From Dechloromonas sp. CZR5 (GTDB lineage: Bacteria; Pseudomonadota; Gammaproteobacteria; Burkholderiales; Rhodocyclaceae), in contig NZ_VUYQ01000001.1 in the NCBI RefSeq assembly GCF_008711155.1, positions 124,001-188,000 on the forward strand: a DNA stretch of 64,000 nucleotides, given 5' to 3'. Made by a program: the position numbers and the translations under genes. Shown here piece after piece: positions 16,953 through 26,407 of this stretch; the first letter of the stretch is position 1; each line of letters starts with the position of its first letter. A model generated the notes under the pieces. It saw nothing but the letters and a program-made list of their open reading frames with translations, searched no databases and was not told the DNA's origin.

Positions 16953-19900
16953 ATGTTTGAACGCATCATTCGCCTCGCCATCGAGCATCGCTGGCTGGTT
17001 TTGCTGGCCGTGCTCGGCATGGCCGGCCTGGGCATCTACAACTACCAGCGCCTGCCGATCGACGCCGTGCCCGACATCACCAACGTCCAGGTGCAGATCA
17101 ATACGGCTGCACCCGGCTATTCGCCGCTGGAAGTCGAGCAGCGGGTGACCTTTCCGGTCGAGACCGTGATGGCCGGGCTGCCGCATCTGGAGCAGACCCG
17201 TTCGCTGTCGCGTTACGGCCTGTCGCAGGTCACGGTGATTTTCAAGGATGGAACGGACATCTATTTTGCCCGCCAGCTGGTCAATCAGCGGATCCAGGAA
17301 GCCAAGGAAAAACTCCCCGAGGGCATCGCGCCGGCCATGGGGCCCATCTCGACGGGGCTGGGCGAGATCTATCTCTGGACGGTGGAAGCGGAGGAGGGCG
17401 CCAGGAAACCGGATGGCACCGCCTATACGCCGACGGATCTTCGCGAAATCCAGGACTGGATCATCAAGCCGCAACTGCGCAACGTGACGGGCGTCACCGA
17501 AATCAACTCGATCGGCGGCTTCGCCAAGGAGTATCAGGTGGCGCCCAGCCCGGAAAAGCTGGCTTCCTACGGGATGACGCTGCAGGACGTGGTGCTCGCC
17601 ATTGACCGCAACAACAGCAACGTCGGCGCCGGCTACATCGAAAAGCGCGGCGAGCAGTATCTGATCCGCGCGCCGGGCCAGGTCCGCAGCATGGAGGATA
17701 TTCGCAATGTGATCCTCGGCAACGTCCAGGGCGTGCCGATCCGTATCCGCGATGTGGCCGAGGTCGGTATCGGTCGCGAGCTGCGCACCGGCGCCGCCAC
17801 CGACAACGGGCGCGAAGTCGTCCTTGGCACCGTGTTCATGTTGATCGGCGAGAACAGTCGCACCGTCTCCCGGGCGGTCGACAAGAAGATGGCCGACATC
17901 AACCGCAACCTGCCGGAAGGGGTCAAGGCGGTGACCGTCTACGACCGCACCGTCCTGGTGGACAAGGCGATCAATACCGTCAAGAAGAACCTCCTGGAGG
18001 GGGCGGTTCTGGTCATCGTCATTCTGTTCCTGTTCCTCGGCAATATCCGCGCCGCGGTGATCACCGCCATGGTGATCCCGCTCTCCATGCTGTTCACCTT
18101 TTCGGGGATGGTGAGCTACCAGATCAGCGCCAACCTGATGAGCCTCGGCGCACTCGACTTCGGGATCATCATCGATGGCGCGGTCGTCATCGTCGAGAAC
18201 TGTGTTCGCCGCTTGGCCCATGCCCAGGCGAACCATGGACGGCCGTTGACCCGGAGCGAGCGCTTCCACGAAGTCTTTGCCGCGTCGAAAGAGGCTCGCC
18301 GGGCGCTGCTCTTCGGTCAGCTGATCATCATGATCGTCTATCTGCCGATCTTCGCGCTCACCGGCGTCGAAGGAAAAATGTTCCACCCCATGGCTTTCAC
18401 CGTGGTCACCGCGCTCGTCGGCGCCATGATCCTCTCCGTCACCTTCATTCCCGCCGCCGTCGCACTGTTCATCGGCACCCGGGTGAACGAAAAGGAAAAT
18501 GTCCTGATGCGGGCCGCCAAGCGCTGGTATGAGCCGACGCTGGCCTACGTCATGGCCAACAAGCCGGTGGTGCTGGTGTTCACGACGGTCATGGTCCTGC
18601 TTTCCGGCTTGCTCGCTACCCGCTTGGGGAGCGAATTCGTCCCGAGCCTGAACGAGGGCGATTTCGCGATTCAGGCGCTGCGTATTCCCGGCACGAGCCT
18701 GTCGCAGTCGGTGGCCATGCAGCAGGTTCTGGAGAATCGCCTCAAGGCCGAGTACCCGGAAATCGAGCGGATTTTTGCGCGAACCGGTACGGCCGAAATC
18801 GCCTCCGATCCGATGCCGCCCAACATTTCGGATGGCTACATCATGCTGAAGCCCGAGGCGGAATGGCCCGAACCGCGCAAGTCCCGGGACGAACTGCTGG
18901 CCGCCATCCAGAAGACCGTCGGCAAGCTGCCGGGCAATTCCTACGAGTTTTCCCAGCCGATCCAGTTGCGCTTCAACGAGCTGATCTCCGGAGTGCGCAG
19001 CGATGTCGCCATCAAGATATTCGGCGACGACATGGATGTCATGAACGATACGGCCGGCAGGATTTCGGCCGTGCTGGAAAAGATCCCGGGCGCTTCCGAG
19101 GTCAAGGTCGAGCAGACGACGGGCCTGCCCATGCTGACCGTGAATATCGACCGGGAGAAAACGGCGCGTTACGGACTCAATGTCGGCGACGTCCAGGAGA
19201 CGATCTCGACGGCGATTGGCGGTCGCGAAGCCGGAACCATGTTCGAGGGCGACCGGCGCTTCGATATCGTCGTGCGTTTGCCGGATACGCTGCGCTCCGA
19301 TCTCGAATCCTTGAAACGTCTGCCGATTGCCCTGCCGAAGGGGGGCGTCGCTGGAAACGGGGGAGAGGCGCGCACGGCCTATATTCCCCTGAGTGAAGTC
19401 GCCAGTCTCGACATTGCGCCGGGGCCGAATCAGGTCAGCCGGGAAAACGGCAAGCGGCGTGTCGTGGTGAGCGCGAACGTGCGGGGACGCGATATCGGCT
19501 CCTTCGTCGGCGAAGCGCAGGTCCGTCTGGCCGAGGTCAAGATTCCGAGCGGCTACTGGACGGCCTGGGGAGGGACTTTCGAGCAGCTGGAATCGGCCTC
19601 GAAACGTCTCACCATCGTGGTGCCCGTGGCCTTGCTGCTGGTGTTCACGCTGCTGTTCGTGATGTTCGGGAACGCGAAGGACGGGCTGCTGGTATTTACC
19701 GGCATTCCCTTCGCGCTGACGGGCGGCGTTGTAGCGCTCTGGTTGAGGGATATTCCGCTCTCGATCTCGGCCGGCATCGGTTTTATCGCCCTGTCGGGCG
19801 TGGCCGTGCTGAACGGCCTGGTGATGATTTCCTTCATCCGCAATTTGCGTGAAGAAGGGCGCTCCCTGGATGAAGCGATCCACGAAGGAGCGCTGACGCG

Positions 19901-20156
19901 ACTGCGTCCCGTGCTGATGACAGCATTGGTCGCCTCGCTCGGCTTCGTGCCGATGGCGATCGCCACCGGTACGGGGGCGGAAGTCCAGCGCCCGCTGGCC
20001 ACTGTGGTGATTGGCGGCATCCTGTCGTCGACGGCACTGACGCTGCTCGTGTTGCCGTTGCTGTATCGCCTTGCGCACCGCAAGGATGCCGATGCGGCAA
20101 CGCTCTTGCCTCCGACGGAGAAACCGGCCGGGCCGGGTGTCTCCTCCCATTCATGA
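16953..20156 (+). CDS. czcA: Heavy-metal RND efflux pump CzcA
   Basis: Proton-driven inner-membrane pump, 1067 residues with the RND layout: one helix, large periplasmic domain, six helices, second periplasmic domain, six helices. The fourth-helix motif DFGIIIDGAVVIVEN starts at residue 402 and carries the D-x5-D-x6-E pattern of the HME1 group, which exports Co, Zn and Cd rather than Cu/Ag. Periplasmic landmarks include RYGLSQVTVIFKDGTDIYFARQ. It is the last gene of czcICBA, 16 bp after czcB. A 1126-residue antisense frame over this gene is an artefact of GC-rich codons. Confidence 0.95.
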   Translation: MFERIIRLAIEHRWLVLLAVLGMAGLGIYNYQRLPIDAVPDITNVQVQINTAAPGYSPLEVEQRVTFPVETVMAGLPHLEQTRSLSRYGLSQVTVIFKDGTDIYFARQLVNQRIQEAKEKLPEGIAPAMGPISTGLGEIYLWTVEAEEGARKPDGTAYTPTDLREIQDWIIKPQLRNVTGVTEINSIGGFAKEYQVAPSPEKLASYGMTLQDVVLAIDRNNSNVGAGYIEKRGEQYLIRAPGQVRSMEDIRNVILGNVQGVPIRIRDVAEVGIGRELRTGAATDNGREVVLGTVFMLIGENSRTVSRAVDKKMADINRNLPEGVKAVTVYDRTVLVDKAINTVKKNLLEGAVLVIVILFLFLGNIRAAVITAMVIPLSMLFTFSGMVSYQISANLMSLGALDFGIIIDGAVVIVENCVRRLAHAQANHGRPLTRSERFHEVFAASKEARRALLFGQLIIMIVYLPIFALTGVEGKMFHPMAFTVVTALVGAMILSVTFIPAAVALFIGTRVNEKENVLMRAAKRWYEPTLAYVMANKPVVLVFTTVMVLLSGLLATRLGSEFVPSLNEGDFAIQALRIPGTSLSQSVAMQQVLENRLKAEYPEIERIFARTGTAEIASDPMPPNISDGYIMLKPEAEWPEPRKSRDELLAAIQKTVGKLPGNSYEFSQPIQLRFNELISGVRSDVAIKIFGDDMDVMNDTAGRISAVLEKIPGASEVKVEQTTGLPMLTVNIDREKTARYGLNVGDVQETISTAIGGREAGTMFEGDRRFDIVVRLPDTLRSDLESLKRLPIALPKGGVAGNGGEARTAYIPLSEVASLDIAPGPNQVSRENGKRRVVVSANVRGRDIGSFVGEAQVRLAEVKIPSGYWTAWGGTFEQLESASKRLTIVVPVALLLVFTLLFVMFGNAKDGLLVFTGIPFALTGGVVALWLRDIPLSISAGIGFIALSGVAVLNGLVMISFIRNLREEGRSLDEAIHEGALTRLRPVLMTALVASLGFVPMAIATGTGAEVQRPLATVVIGGILSSTALTLLVLPLLYRLAHRKDADAATLLPPTEKPAGPGVSSHS

Positions 20157-20208
20157 GCGGGGCCCGGTTTTGTCCGTATTGCAGCAAGGTGCAACCGTCT
20201 TGGGGTTT

Positions 20209-20436
20209 ATGCCAGCCATGCGTATCGAGTCCCTGTTCCACAGCCACCTTGAGCTCCGGTTCCTCATGCTGACCCTGGCGCTGATACTGACCTTCCTGGT
20301 GCTTTTCGGATGGGTTTGCTGGTGGGAAGACCGCCGCGGCAAGGCGCCCAAGTATTCGAAGAAGCTTCGGCGGCGCCTCCAATGGGGGAAGCGGAAGTTG
20401 AAGCGAAACCCCAATGATCCGGGGCGGAACGCATGA
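20209..20436 (+). CDS. Possible small single-pass membrane protein
   Basis: A frame of 75 residues starting ATG at 20209 (or 20218): short N-terminus, one strongly hydrophobic helix (FLMLTLALILTFLVLFGWVCWW), then a very basic tail (KYSKKLRRRLQWGKRKLKRN). The positive-inside rule predicts a cytoplasmic tail. No clear ribosome site is seen, and the only support is this clean helix-plus-basic-tail organisation and its position 52 bp after czcA on the same strand. It could be a small accessory to the pump or a spurious frame. Confidence 0.4.
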   Translation: MPAMRIESLFHSHLELRFLMLTLALILTFLVLFGWVCWWEDRRGKAPKYSKKLRRRLQWGKRKLKRNPNDPGRNA

Positions 20437-20588
20437 GTGCGTGCCGTCTCGATCTTCCCCGCGTTTGTCTTGCGGAAGCAGGCGCCGGGGACGTCAGGCG
20501 GAAGGTTGCACGAAGGTCGGCAGCCTATCCGTGCATGACGAAGAAGCCGATTTCCGTTAGCCGATAGATCAACCGACATGGAGTCCAC

Positions 20589-21014
20589 ATGAAACATTCC
20601 ACCGTCCTCTCCGCCTTGCTTCTTGCTTTCCTCATCAATCCCGCATCCGCCGCGGAAGACCACAAAGGCCATGCCCATGCCGAGAAACCGGCCCAGGCCC
20701 ACGCGCATGATGCGAAGCCCCGGCAGGGGGGCGTCGTTTCGGTCGTCAAGGACATCAACTACGAGCTGGTGGCGAGGCCCGATTCGCTCACGCTCTACGT
20801 GACCGATCACGAGCAGCCTGTCGATACCCGGAATGCCTCGGCGACCATCACGCTGTTGTCCGCCTCGGGCAGGACCGAGGCCAAGCTGCTGCCTGCGGGC
20901 GGTAACCTGTTGCGAGCCTCGGGCGCGTTCACTATCCAGGCCGGCACCAAGGCTGTCGCCCTGGTCAGGCTGGGTGGAAAGTCCAGCCACGAAGTCCGGT
21001 TCGTGCTGAATTAG
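20589..21014 (+). CDS. His-rich secreted protein, probable periplasmic metal-binding accessory
   Basis: 141 residues with a signal peptide (MKHSTVLSALLLAFLINPASA), then a His cluster (EDHKGHAHAEKPAQAHAHDAKP) and a compact domain of about 100 residues with alternating hydrophobics suggesting a beta-sandwich (YELVARPDSLTLYVTDHEQP, ASATITLLSASGRTEAKLLP). I do not recognise a named family, but similar small His-led proteins accompany czc/cus clusters. It lies on the same strand as czcICBA, 152 bp after the preceding frame, and is probably part of the metal regulon. Confidence 0.75.
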   Translation: MKHSTVLSALLLAFLINPASAAEDHKGHAHAEKPAQAHAHDAKPRQGGVVSVVKDINYELVARPDSLTLYVTDHEQPVDTRNASATITLLSASGRTEAKLLPAGGNLLRASGAFTIQAGTKAVALVRLGGKSSHEVRFVLN

Positions 21015-21066
21015 GTCGCGGCCGGGCAAACGCCTTTCCGTTCCGGGGGGCTGCCATCAAACCGTA

Positions 21067-21098
21067 ACCCGCCCGTAACCAACCGGTCACGGGCGGGT
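21067..21098 (+). terminator. GC-rich perfect hairpin after the His-rich gene
   Basis: A 10-bp perfect inverted repeat (ACCCGCCCGT / ACGGGCGGGT, loop 12) ending 15 bp before the phosphoesterase ATG. No T-run follows, so it may be a weak terminator for the metal locus or a regulatory structure in the next gene's leader. Confidence 0.4.
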
Positions 21099-21112
21099 CG
21101 TATCTTGGTGCG

Positions 21113-21922
21113 ATGCCCAAGGTCAGATCCGTCTTTCTTTCCGACATCCACCTCGGCACGCGGGCGTGCCAGGCGGAGCGTCTTCTCGAGTTCCTCCGCG
21201 AGCATCCCGCCGAACGGACTTACCTGATCGGCGACATCATCGACTTCTGGGCGATGAGTCGCAGCATCTGCTGGTCGCAGGCGCAGAACACGGTGGTCCA
21301 GAAGCTGCTGCGCCGGGCGCGGCATGGCGAGCGGGTGGTGTTCATTCCCGGCAACCACGACGAGGCGCTGCGCGAGTATTGCGGCATCGTCTTCGGCGAT
21401 GTCGAGGTGGTCGACGAAATCGTCCATGAGACGGTCGACGGCCGTCGCTTCCTGCTCATCCACGGCGACCAGTTCGATCAGGTGACGTGTCATCACCGTT
21501 GGGTGGCCATCCTGGGCGACAAGGCCTACGACCTGCTGGTGCGTACCAATCACTGGCTGTCGTGGGGGCGCCGCAAGCTGGGTATTCCCGGCTACTGGTC
21601 GCTGGCCGGCTACGCCAAGCGCAAGGTGAAGACGGCGCTCAATTTCATTTTCGATTTCGAGGAATCGGCCATCCACCACGCCCGGGAACGGGGGCTGGAC
21701 GGCGTGATCTGCGGCCATATCCACTGGGCCACGATCCGCGACATCGGCGGCCTGACCTATGTGAATTGTGGCGACTGGGTCGATTCCTGCACGGCCATCG
21801 TCGAGCATCCCGATGGCCGCCTGGAACTGGTGCGCTGGGGGGAGCCGGCTGCACCGGCCCTGCCGGTCGCGCCGGTCGATGTTCCGCTGGCGGCCCGGAT
21901 CGAAGAAACACAGGAGGCGTGA
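21113..21922 (+). CDS. LpxH-like metallophosphoesterase
   Basis: Calcineurin-fold phosphoesterase of 269 residues. The five metal/active-site motifs occur in order: SDIHLGTRAC, IGDIIDFW, PGNHDE, HGDQFD and GHIHWA. The family includes UDP-2,3-diacylglucosamine hydrolases (LpxH/LpxH2); the DFW following the second motif supports that group. The sequence is longer than classical LpxH (about 240) and sits next to a glycosyltransferase, 1 bp before its start, so it may instead act on another nucleotide- or lipid-linked sugar. Full-length, no defects seen. Confidence 0.8.
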   Translation: MPKVRSVFLSDIHLGTRACQAERLLEFLREHPAERTYLIGDIIDFWAMSRSICWSQAQNTVVQKLLRRARHGERVVFIPGNHDEALREYCGIVFGDVEVVDEIVHETVDGRRFLLIHGDQFDQVTCHHRWVAILGDKAYDLLVRTNHWLSWGRRKLGIPGYWSLAGYAKRKVKTALNFIFDFEESAIHHARERGLDGVICGHIHWATIRDIGGLTYVNCGDWVDSCTAIVEHPDGRLELVRWGEPAAPALPVAPVDVPLAARIEETQEA

Positions 21923-21923
21923 C

Positions 21924-23102
21924 ATGCGTGTGCTGATGGTTTCCGATGTCTATTTCCCGCGCGTCAATGGCGTCTCGACCTCGATCGAGACCTTCCGGCG
22001 CTCGCTGCTGGCGCAGGGCGTCGGCGTGAAGCTGGTCGTACCCCGCTACGGCGACGAAGCCGAGGAGCAGGGGATTGTCCGGGTTGCCGGGCGTCCGGTT
22101 CCCGGCGATCCGGAGGACCGCCTGGTCGGCTGGCGTGCCATGCACCGCGCCGTCCTGGCCGAAGCGGCGGATTGCGACCTGATCCATGTCCAGACGCCGT
22201 TCGTCGCGCATTATGCCGGGCTGAAGGCCGGCGGGGCGCTCGGTTTGCCGGTCGTGGCAACCTATCACACGCTGTTCGAGGAGTATCTGCAGCACTATGC
22301 CCCTTTCCTGCCGGCCGACTGGTTGCGCGGCCTGGCGCGCCGCGTATCGCGCCGGCAGTGCAACGCGCTTGACGCGGTGGTCGTGCCGTCGACGGCCATG
22401 CGCGAGCGTCTCGAATCCTATGGTGTGACTTCGCCGCTCCACGTGCTGCCCACCGGCATTCCGCTGGCCCAGTTCGCCGGCGGCAACGGCCTGGATTTCC
22501 GCCGTCGCCACGGGATACCCGAAGACCGTCCGCTGGCCTTGTTCGTCGGCCGGGTGGCGCATGAAAAGAATATCGGCTTCCTGCTCGAAGCCATGGTGCA
22601 TGCGCGGAAGCTGCGCCCGGACCTGTTGCTGATGATCGCCGGCGAGGGACCGGCGATGGGCGATCTGCAGAAACAGGCGGCGACCCTGGATTTGACCGGA
22701 TCGGTGCGCTTCGTCGGCTATCTCGACCGCCGCCAGGGGCTGCCCGACTGCTATGCGGCCGCCGACGTGTTCGTCTTTGCGTCGCGCACCGAAACACAGG
22801 GCCTGGTCCTGCTCGAAGCCATGGCAGCAGGTCTGCCGGTCATCGCGCTCTCGGAGATGGGGACGACGGATATCCTGGCGCCGGGACGCGGCGCCTTTTC
22901 ACCGCCTTGCGACAGCGAGGCATTTGGTGAAATGCTGGGCCATTTCATCGATCACCCTGCGGCCTGGCGCCATCTCGGCGACGAAGCGCCGATCTACGCG
23001 CAGGAATGGAGCGATGCGGCGATGGCCTGGCGCCTTGCCCAGCTGTACCGGCAGGTCGCCGGGAAGCCGGGCGCGGCATCGCCGCAGACGGTCACTGCCT
23101 GA
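21924..23102 (+). CDS. GT4-family glycosyltransferase
   Basis: Retaining GT-B glycosyltransferase of 392 residues. The N-terminal domain begins MRVLMVSDVYFPRVNGVSTS, the classic acceptor-binding start of this family (PimB/MgtA/SqdX-like), and the C-terminal domain has ALFVGRVAHEKNIGFLLEA and the nucleotide-sugar motif FASRTETQGLVLLEAMAAGLPVI. The start ATG overlaps nothing but lies 1 bp after the phosphoesterase stop, with AGGAGG inside that gene's end. The pair forms an operon. Lipid acceptor and donor sugar are not determinable from sequence. Confidence 0.88.
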   Translation: MRVLMVSDVYFPRVNGVSTSIETFRRSLLAQGVGVKLVVPRYGDEAEEQGIVRVAGRPVPGDPEDRLVGWRAMHRAVLAEAADCDLIHVQTPFVAHYAGLKAGGALGLPVVATYHTLFEEYLQHYAPFLPADWLRGLARRVSRRQCNALDAVVVPSTAMRERLESYGVTSPLHVLPTGIPLAQFAGGNGLDFRRRHGIPEDRPLALFVGRVAHEKNIGFLLEAMVHARKLRPDLLLMIAGEGPAMGDLQKQAATLDLTGSVRFVGYLDRRQGLPDCYAAADVFVFASRTETQGLVLLEAMAAGLPVIALSEMGTTDILAPGRGAFSPPCDSEAFGEMLGHFIDHPAAWRHLGDEAPIYAQEWSDAAMAWRLAQLYRQVAGKPGAASPQTVTA

Positions 23103-23143
23103 GATCGCGTCTGGCCCGCTCGATGGCCGACGCGGCGGGTCGC

Positions 23144-24460
23144 TCAGAACTCGGCGTGCAGGCGCACTGAATAGATGTTGGCCGGGCCGCGGTCGGCGTT
23201 GTAGGCCGGATTCCCGATGTGCTGGTAGTTGGCGGTCAGCCACAGGCCGGCCAGGGCCTTCCAGCTGTAGTAGGTTTCAAAGATATGTTCGGGGCCGTAA
23301 GCCAGCTTGCCGTCGCCGATGAAGAAGGAGAGGCCGCCCTGGGCGAGATAGTCGCGGCGTTCGCTGGAAATGGTGTTGCGCATCCAGGCGATGCCGACGG
23401 TATCGTCGGGCCGGTTCCAGCGCCCGCCCTTGAGCGACAGGCCGGTCGAGAAGGAGCCGTCGGCCTCGGTGAAGGCATAGGTTTCGGTGCGTCCGTCGGC
23501 ATGCATGGCGCGCAGGAACCAGCCGAGATCGTCGGCGACTTCCTGCTCGAGGTTGATGCCGAAGCCGTATTTGATACGTTCGCCGTTGCGCACATGGTTG
23601 ATGGCCTGCACGTCGACGCCGGAGTTGGCGGCAAGCCAGTCGCTTGCCTCGGTGTAGGCGGCGAGCTTGGCGCGGTTGCGGAAGGCGAGCAGGCGGACCT
23701 TGCCTGGCCGCTCGGCGATCTTGTGGGCGTGTTCGATTTCGATCTGGTCGCCGTAGTGGCGCAGGATGCGGAAATCGACCTCGGTACCGTTCGGCAACTT
23801 GGGGCCGGTCATGCGCCCGAAGCGCAGCACCCAGTCGCCCTGGTACCACTCAGCGGCAAAACCCCAGCCGAAGCCGCGCGCGTCGGCGGCATAGTCGTAG
23901 GCGGTGTGCGCCATGTTGCTCCAGTTCATGAACTGGGTGCGCGGGTCCTTGGCGTAGGCGTTGTCGTCGAAGATGTCGAGGGCCGAGAAATTGCCGACCG
24001 TGAGCACGAAGCGATCCTTCGCGACGCGCCCCGCCATTTGGTTGAATTCGGATTCCTGGTATTCGGTTTCATCGCCCAGGCCCCAGGTCTGGCGCAGGAA
24101 CAGGCGCTGGCGGTAGGCCTTGATGCTGTTGCCGGAGACGCGCGTCGCCTCACCGTTGGAAAAGCCGCCCAGGCCGACCAGACCGGACATCGGGTCACCC
24201 TGGCCGGCCTCGACGTTGAGGTAGGCCTCGGCACCTTTCCACAGTCGGGCGCCGAGATAGGCGGTGGACGTGAAGGTGTAACTGCTGTCGCCATCGCCGT
24301 TCAGACTGTTCTTGTCGCCGTAGGTGGAGCGGAAGTTCTTCAGTTTCTGCCCGATATACGTGGCCTGGCCCTTGAGCTGCCAGTCTTCGTGGACTTCTTC
24401 GGCGGCTTGAACGGTCGTTGCGATGCTCAGGGTGAGCACGAGGGCGGGATGGAGGCGCAT
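23144..24460 (-). CDS. OprB-family carbohydrate porin
   Basis: Outer-membrane beta-barrel of 438 residues. A signal peptide (residues 1-19, MRLHPALVLTLSIATTVQAA) precedes repeated alternating strands. The family landmarks are KGQATYIGQKLKNFRSTYGD near the N-terminus, GARLWKGAEAYLNVEAGQGD, and DPRTQFMNWSNMAHTAYDYA with ADARGFGWG, which closely follow the OprB pattern. The C-terminus ends in an aromatic residue (SVRLHAEF), as expected for BAM recognition. It is on the minus strand between two glycosyltransferases on the plus strand. Substrate is unknown; 'OprB' proteins are usually sugar-selective. Confidence 0.78.
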   Translation of the reverse strand: MRLHPALVLTLSIATTVQAAEEVHEDWQLKGQATYIGQKLKNFRSTYGDKNSLNGDGDSSYTFTSTAYLGARLWKGAEAYLNVEAGQGDPMSGLVGLGGFSNGEATRVSGNSIKAYRQRLFLRQTWGLGDETEYQESEFNQMAGRVAKDRFVLTVGNFSALDIFDDNAYAKDPRTQFMNWSNMAHTAYDYAADARGFGWGFAAEWYQGDWVLRFGRMTGPKLPNGTEVDFRILRHYGDQIEIEHAHKIAERPGKVRLLAFRNRAKLAAYTEASDWLAANSGVDVQAINHVRNGERIKYGFGINLEQEVADDLGWFLRAMHADGRTETYAFTEADGSFSTGLSLKGGRWNRPDDTVGIAWMRNTISSERRDYLAQGGLSFFIGDGKLAYGPEHIFETYYSWKALAGLWLTANYQHIGNPAYNADRGPANIYSVRLHAEF

Positions 24461-24579
24461 GGCAGGGCGACAAATGGCAAACGGCGGATTATAGGGGGGG
24501 AACGTGACAGCCGGGTGACGAATTCTGTCATCGGGATGTCGCGATGGCTGGCTACGCTCCCTGCCAACCGGGAGCCATC

Positions 24580-25713
24580 ATGCACACTTCGAATCTGCTC
24601 GATATCGCCTTTGTCACCGAAACTTTTCCCCCTGAAATCAACGGCGTCGCAATGACGGTCGGCCGGCTGGTCGGCGGCCTGCGCGAACGCGGGCACCGCG
24701 TGCGCGTGATCCGTCCCCGGCAAGGTCAGATTGACGCCGGCAGCGAAGAGGAACTGGCCTTGCCGGGCCTTCCCCTGCCGGGCTATGCCGGCCTGCGTTT
24801 CGGATTGCCGGCCGGTAGGCGTTTGCATCGCGAATGGAAAAAGCGCCGGCCGGATCTGGTGCATGTGGTCACCGAGGGGCCGCTCGGCTGGTCGGCCGTC
24901 AACGTGGCGCGCCGCATCGGTATTCCGGTGACTTCCGGCTTTCATACCAATTTCGACCGCTACAGCGTGCACTACGGACTGGGCTGGATGCGGCCGGCCG
25001 TTGCCGCTTATTTGCGCAGCCTGCATCGGCGCACATTGGCGACGATGGTGCCGACGGCGGCGCTGGCTGCCGATCTGGCCGGCGAAGGTTTGAACGGCGT
25101 GCGGGTTGTCGGCCGCGGCGTCGATACCCAGCTCTTCGACCCGCAGCGGCGTGATATGGTCTTGCGCGCCAGCTGGGGTGCCGCCCCCGATATGCCGGTT
25201 TGCCTCTACGTCGGCCGGCTGGCGCCGGAAAAGAACTTGAAGCTGGTCGAGCAGGCGTTCGCGGCCATCCGCCAGCGGCACGCACGGGCCATGATGGTGT
25301 GGGTTGGCGATGGTCCCTCGGCTCGGCAGCTCGCGATCGATCATCCGGACCATCATTTCGCCGGCATGCGTACCGGAACCGATCTGGCCGCCCATTACGC
25401 CAGCGCCGATCTCTTCCTGTTCCCCAGCCTGACCGAAACCTACGGCAATGTCGTGCCCGAGGCGATGGCCAGCGGCTTGCCGGTTCTCGCCTATCGCAGC
25501 GCCGCGGCCGCCGAACTGATTGTCGATGGCGACAATGGGCGGCTGGCGCCTCCCGGCGATGGCGAAGCCTACATCCGCATTGCCGGCGAGATGGCTGTGG
25601 CCGCAGGGGAGTGGTCGCGCATGGGTGCTGCCGCCCGGGAGTCGATGCGCGCGCATCGCTGGTCGTCCGTTGTCGAACGCTTCGAGGCGGTGGTGCGCGA
25701 AGCCATGCTCTAG
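24580..25713 (+). CDS. GT4-family glycosyltransferase (SqdX/MgtA-like)
   Basis: Second GT-B glycosyltransferase of the region, 377 residues from the ATG at 24580 (GGAG 7 nt upstream; a longer frame begins at 24544). Motifs: DIAFVTETFPPEINGVAMTV at the N-terminus, DLVHVVTEGPLGWSA, VTSGFHTNFDRYS, CLYVGRLAPEKNLKLVEQAF and FLFPSLTETYGNVVPEAMAS. The PEINGV loop and the E-x7-E motif near the C-terminus match enzymes that glycosylate diacylglycerol or related lipids, but the acceptor is not proven. It converges on the FmdE-like gene with a 4-bp stop overlap. Confidence 0.88.
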   Translation: MHTSNLLDIAFVTETFPPEINGVAMTVGRLVGGLRERGHRVRVIRPRQGQIDAGSEEELALPGLPLPGYAGLRFGLPAGRRLHREWKKRRPDLVHVVTEGPLGWSAVNVARRIGIPVTSGFHTNFDRYSVHYGLGWMRPAVAAYLRSLHRRTLATMVPTAALAADLAGEGLNGVRVVGRGVDTQLFDPQRRDMVLRASWGAAPDMPVCLYVGRLAPEKNLKLVEQAFAAIRQRHARAMMVWVGDGPSARQLAIDHPDHHFAGMRTGTDLAAHYASADLFLFPSLTETYGNVVPEAMASGLPVLAYRSAAAAELIVDGDNGRLAPPGDGEAYIRIAGEMAVAAGEWSRMGAAARESMRAHRWSSVVERFEAVVREAML

Positions 25714-26336
25714 TTTCCGTCGCGACCCGCGCCGTTTATCCGGGAAATCTCGACGATCTCGTTCCGGTCGGCGGTCAGGATGCGTTCGACCCGGTCCTGC
25801 CAGAGCGTGCGGAAGAGATGGCTTTCCTCCGCACTGGCGGTGCCGAGGATGACGTTCGGCAGCAGTTCGCCCAGGCGCGGGTCACCAGCCACCTTGTGCA
25901 GGCGTGCCACGCTATCCACCGCGGCACCGGTGTCGCGCCGGGTGAGGCGGATGCCGGAGACCTCCCGGAGTCCGAAGGAAAGCAGGTTGCGCCGACCGTA
26001 TTGGCCGCCGAGTCCCTTGAAGCCGCCGGCAGCGGCGGCGCCCGTGAGCAGCGTCGCAACGCTGGCGATGACCCCGGCAACGCCTTCGTCGACGGCTTCG
26101 GGCAAGGCCACGGCAATGTCGCCGCGAACCGGTGTCGCGTCGCCGTACAGGGCCTCCAGCCCGCAGGCCACGGCCAGCCAGGCACCGGCTACCGTCGGAC
26201 AGGCGTGGCCGGCCAGCTTGACGGCATCGGCAAAGCTGTAGTCGATCAAGCCATCCTCCGCGGCCCCGAGTACTTCCGCGAGCGGGTCGTACAGGGTGAT
26301 GACGGGGAGGCGGGCGATATAGTCGGGCAGGTTCAT
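25710..26336 (-). CDS. FmdE-like protein
   Basis: 208-residue soluble protein. The segment DAVKLAGHACPTVAGAWLAV resembles the GHxCPG core of the FmdE family (named after the E subunit of formylmethanofuran dehydrogenase but widespread in bacteria without that pathway), here with T in place of G. A Gly-rich middle (GAAAAGGFKGLGGQYGRR) follows. No zinc-finger tail of classical FmdE is visible. It is the last gene of the minus-strand run glyQ-glyS-gmhB-plsC-ygjP-gloA-fmdE-like, 71 bp after gloA. Function unknown. Confidence 0.65.
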   Translation of the reverse strand: MNLPDYIARLPVITLYDPLAEVLGAAEDGLIDYSFADAVKLAGHACPTVAGAWLAVACGLEALYGDATPVRGDIAVALPEAVDEGVAGVIASVATLLTGAAAAGGFKGLGGQYGRRNLLSFGLREVSGIRLTRRDTGAAVDSVARLHKVAGDPRLGELLPNVILGTASAEESHLFRTLWQDRVERILTADRNEIVEISRINGAGRDGN

Positions 26337-26407
26337 GGCGGTCTCCTTTGGCCGGCATTGTTCTGCACCGCCGGAAATACCGCCTTGATGTGGATTGCCC
26401 GGGGCGA

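Noticed and set aside
16770..20150. 1126-residue open frame on the minus strand opposite czcA
   Set aside because: Composition is Arg/Gly/Gln-rich with no domain, and czcA is a clear RND pump in the other frame. Long antisense frames are expected in GC-rich genes.
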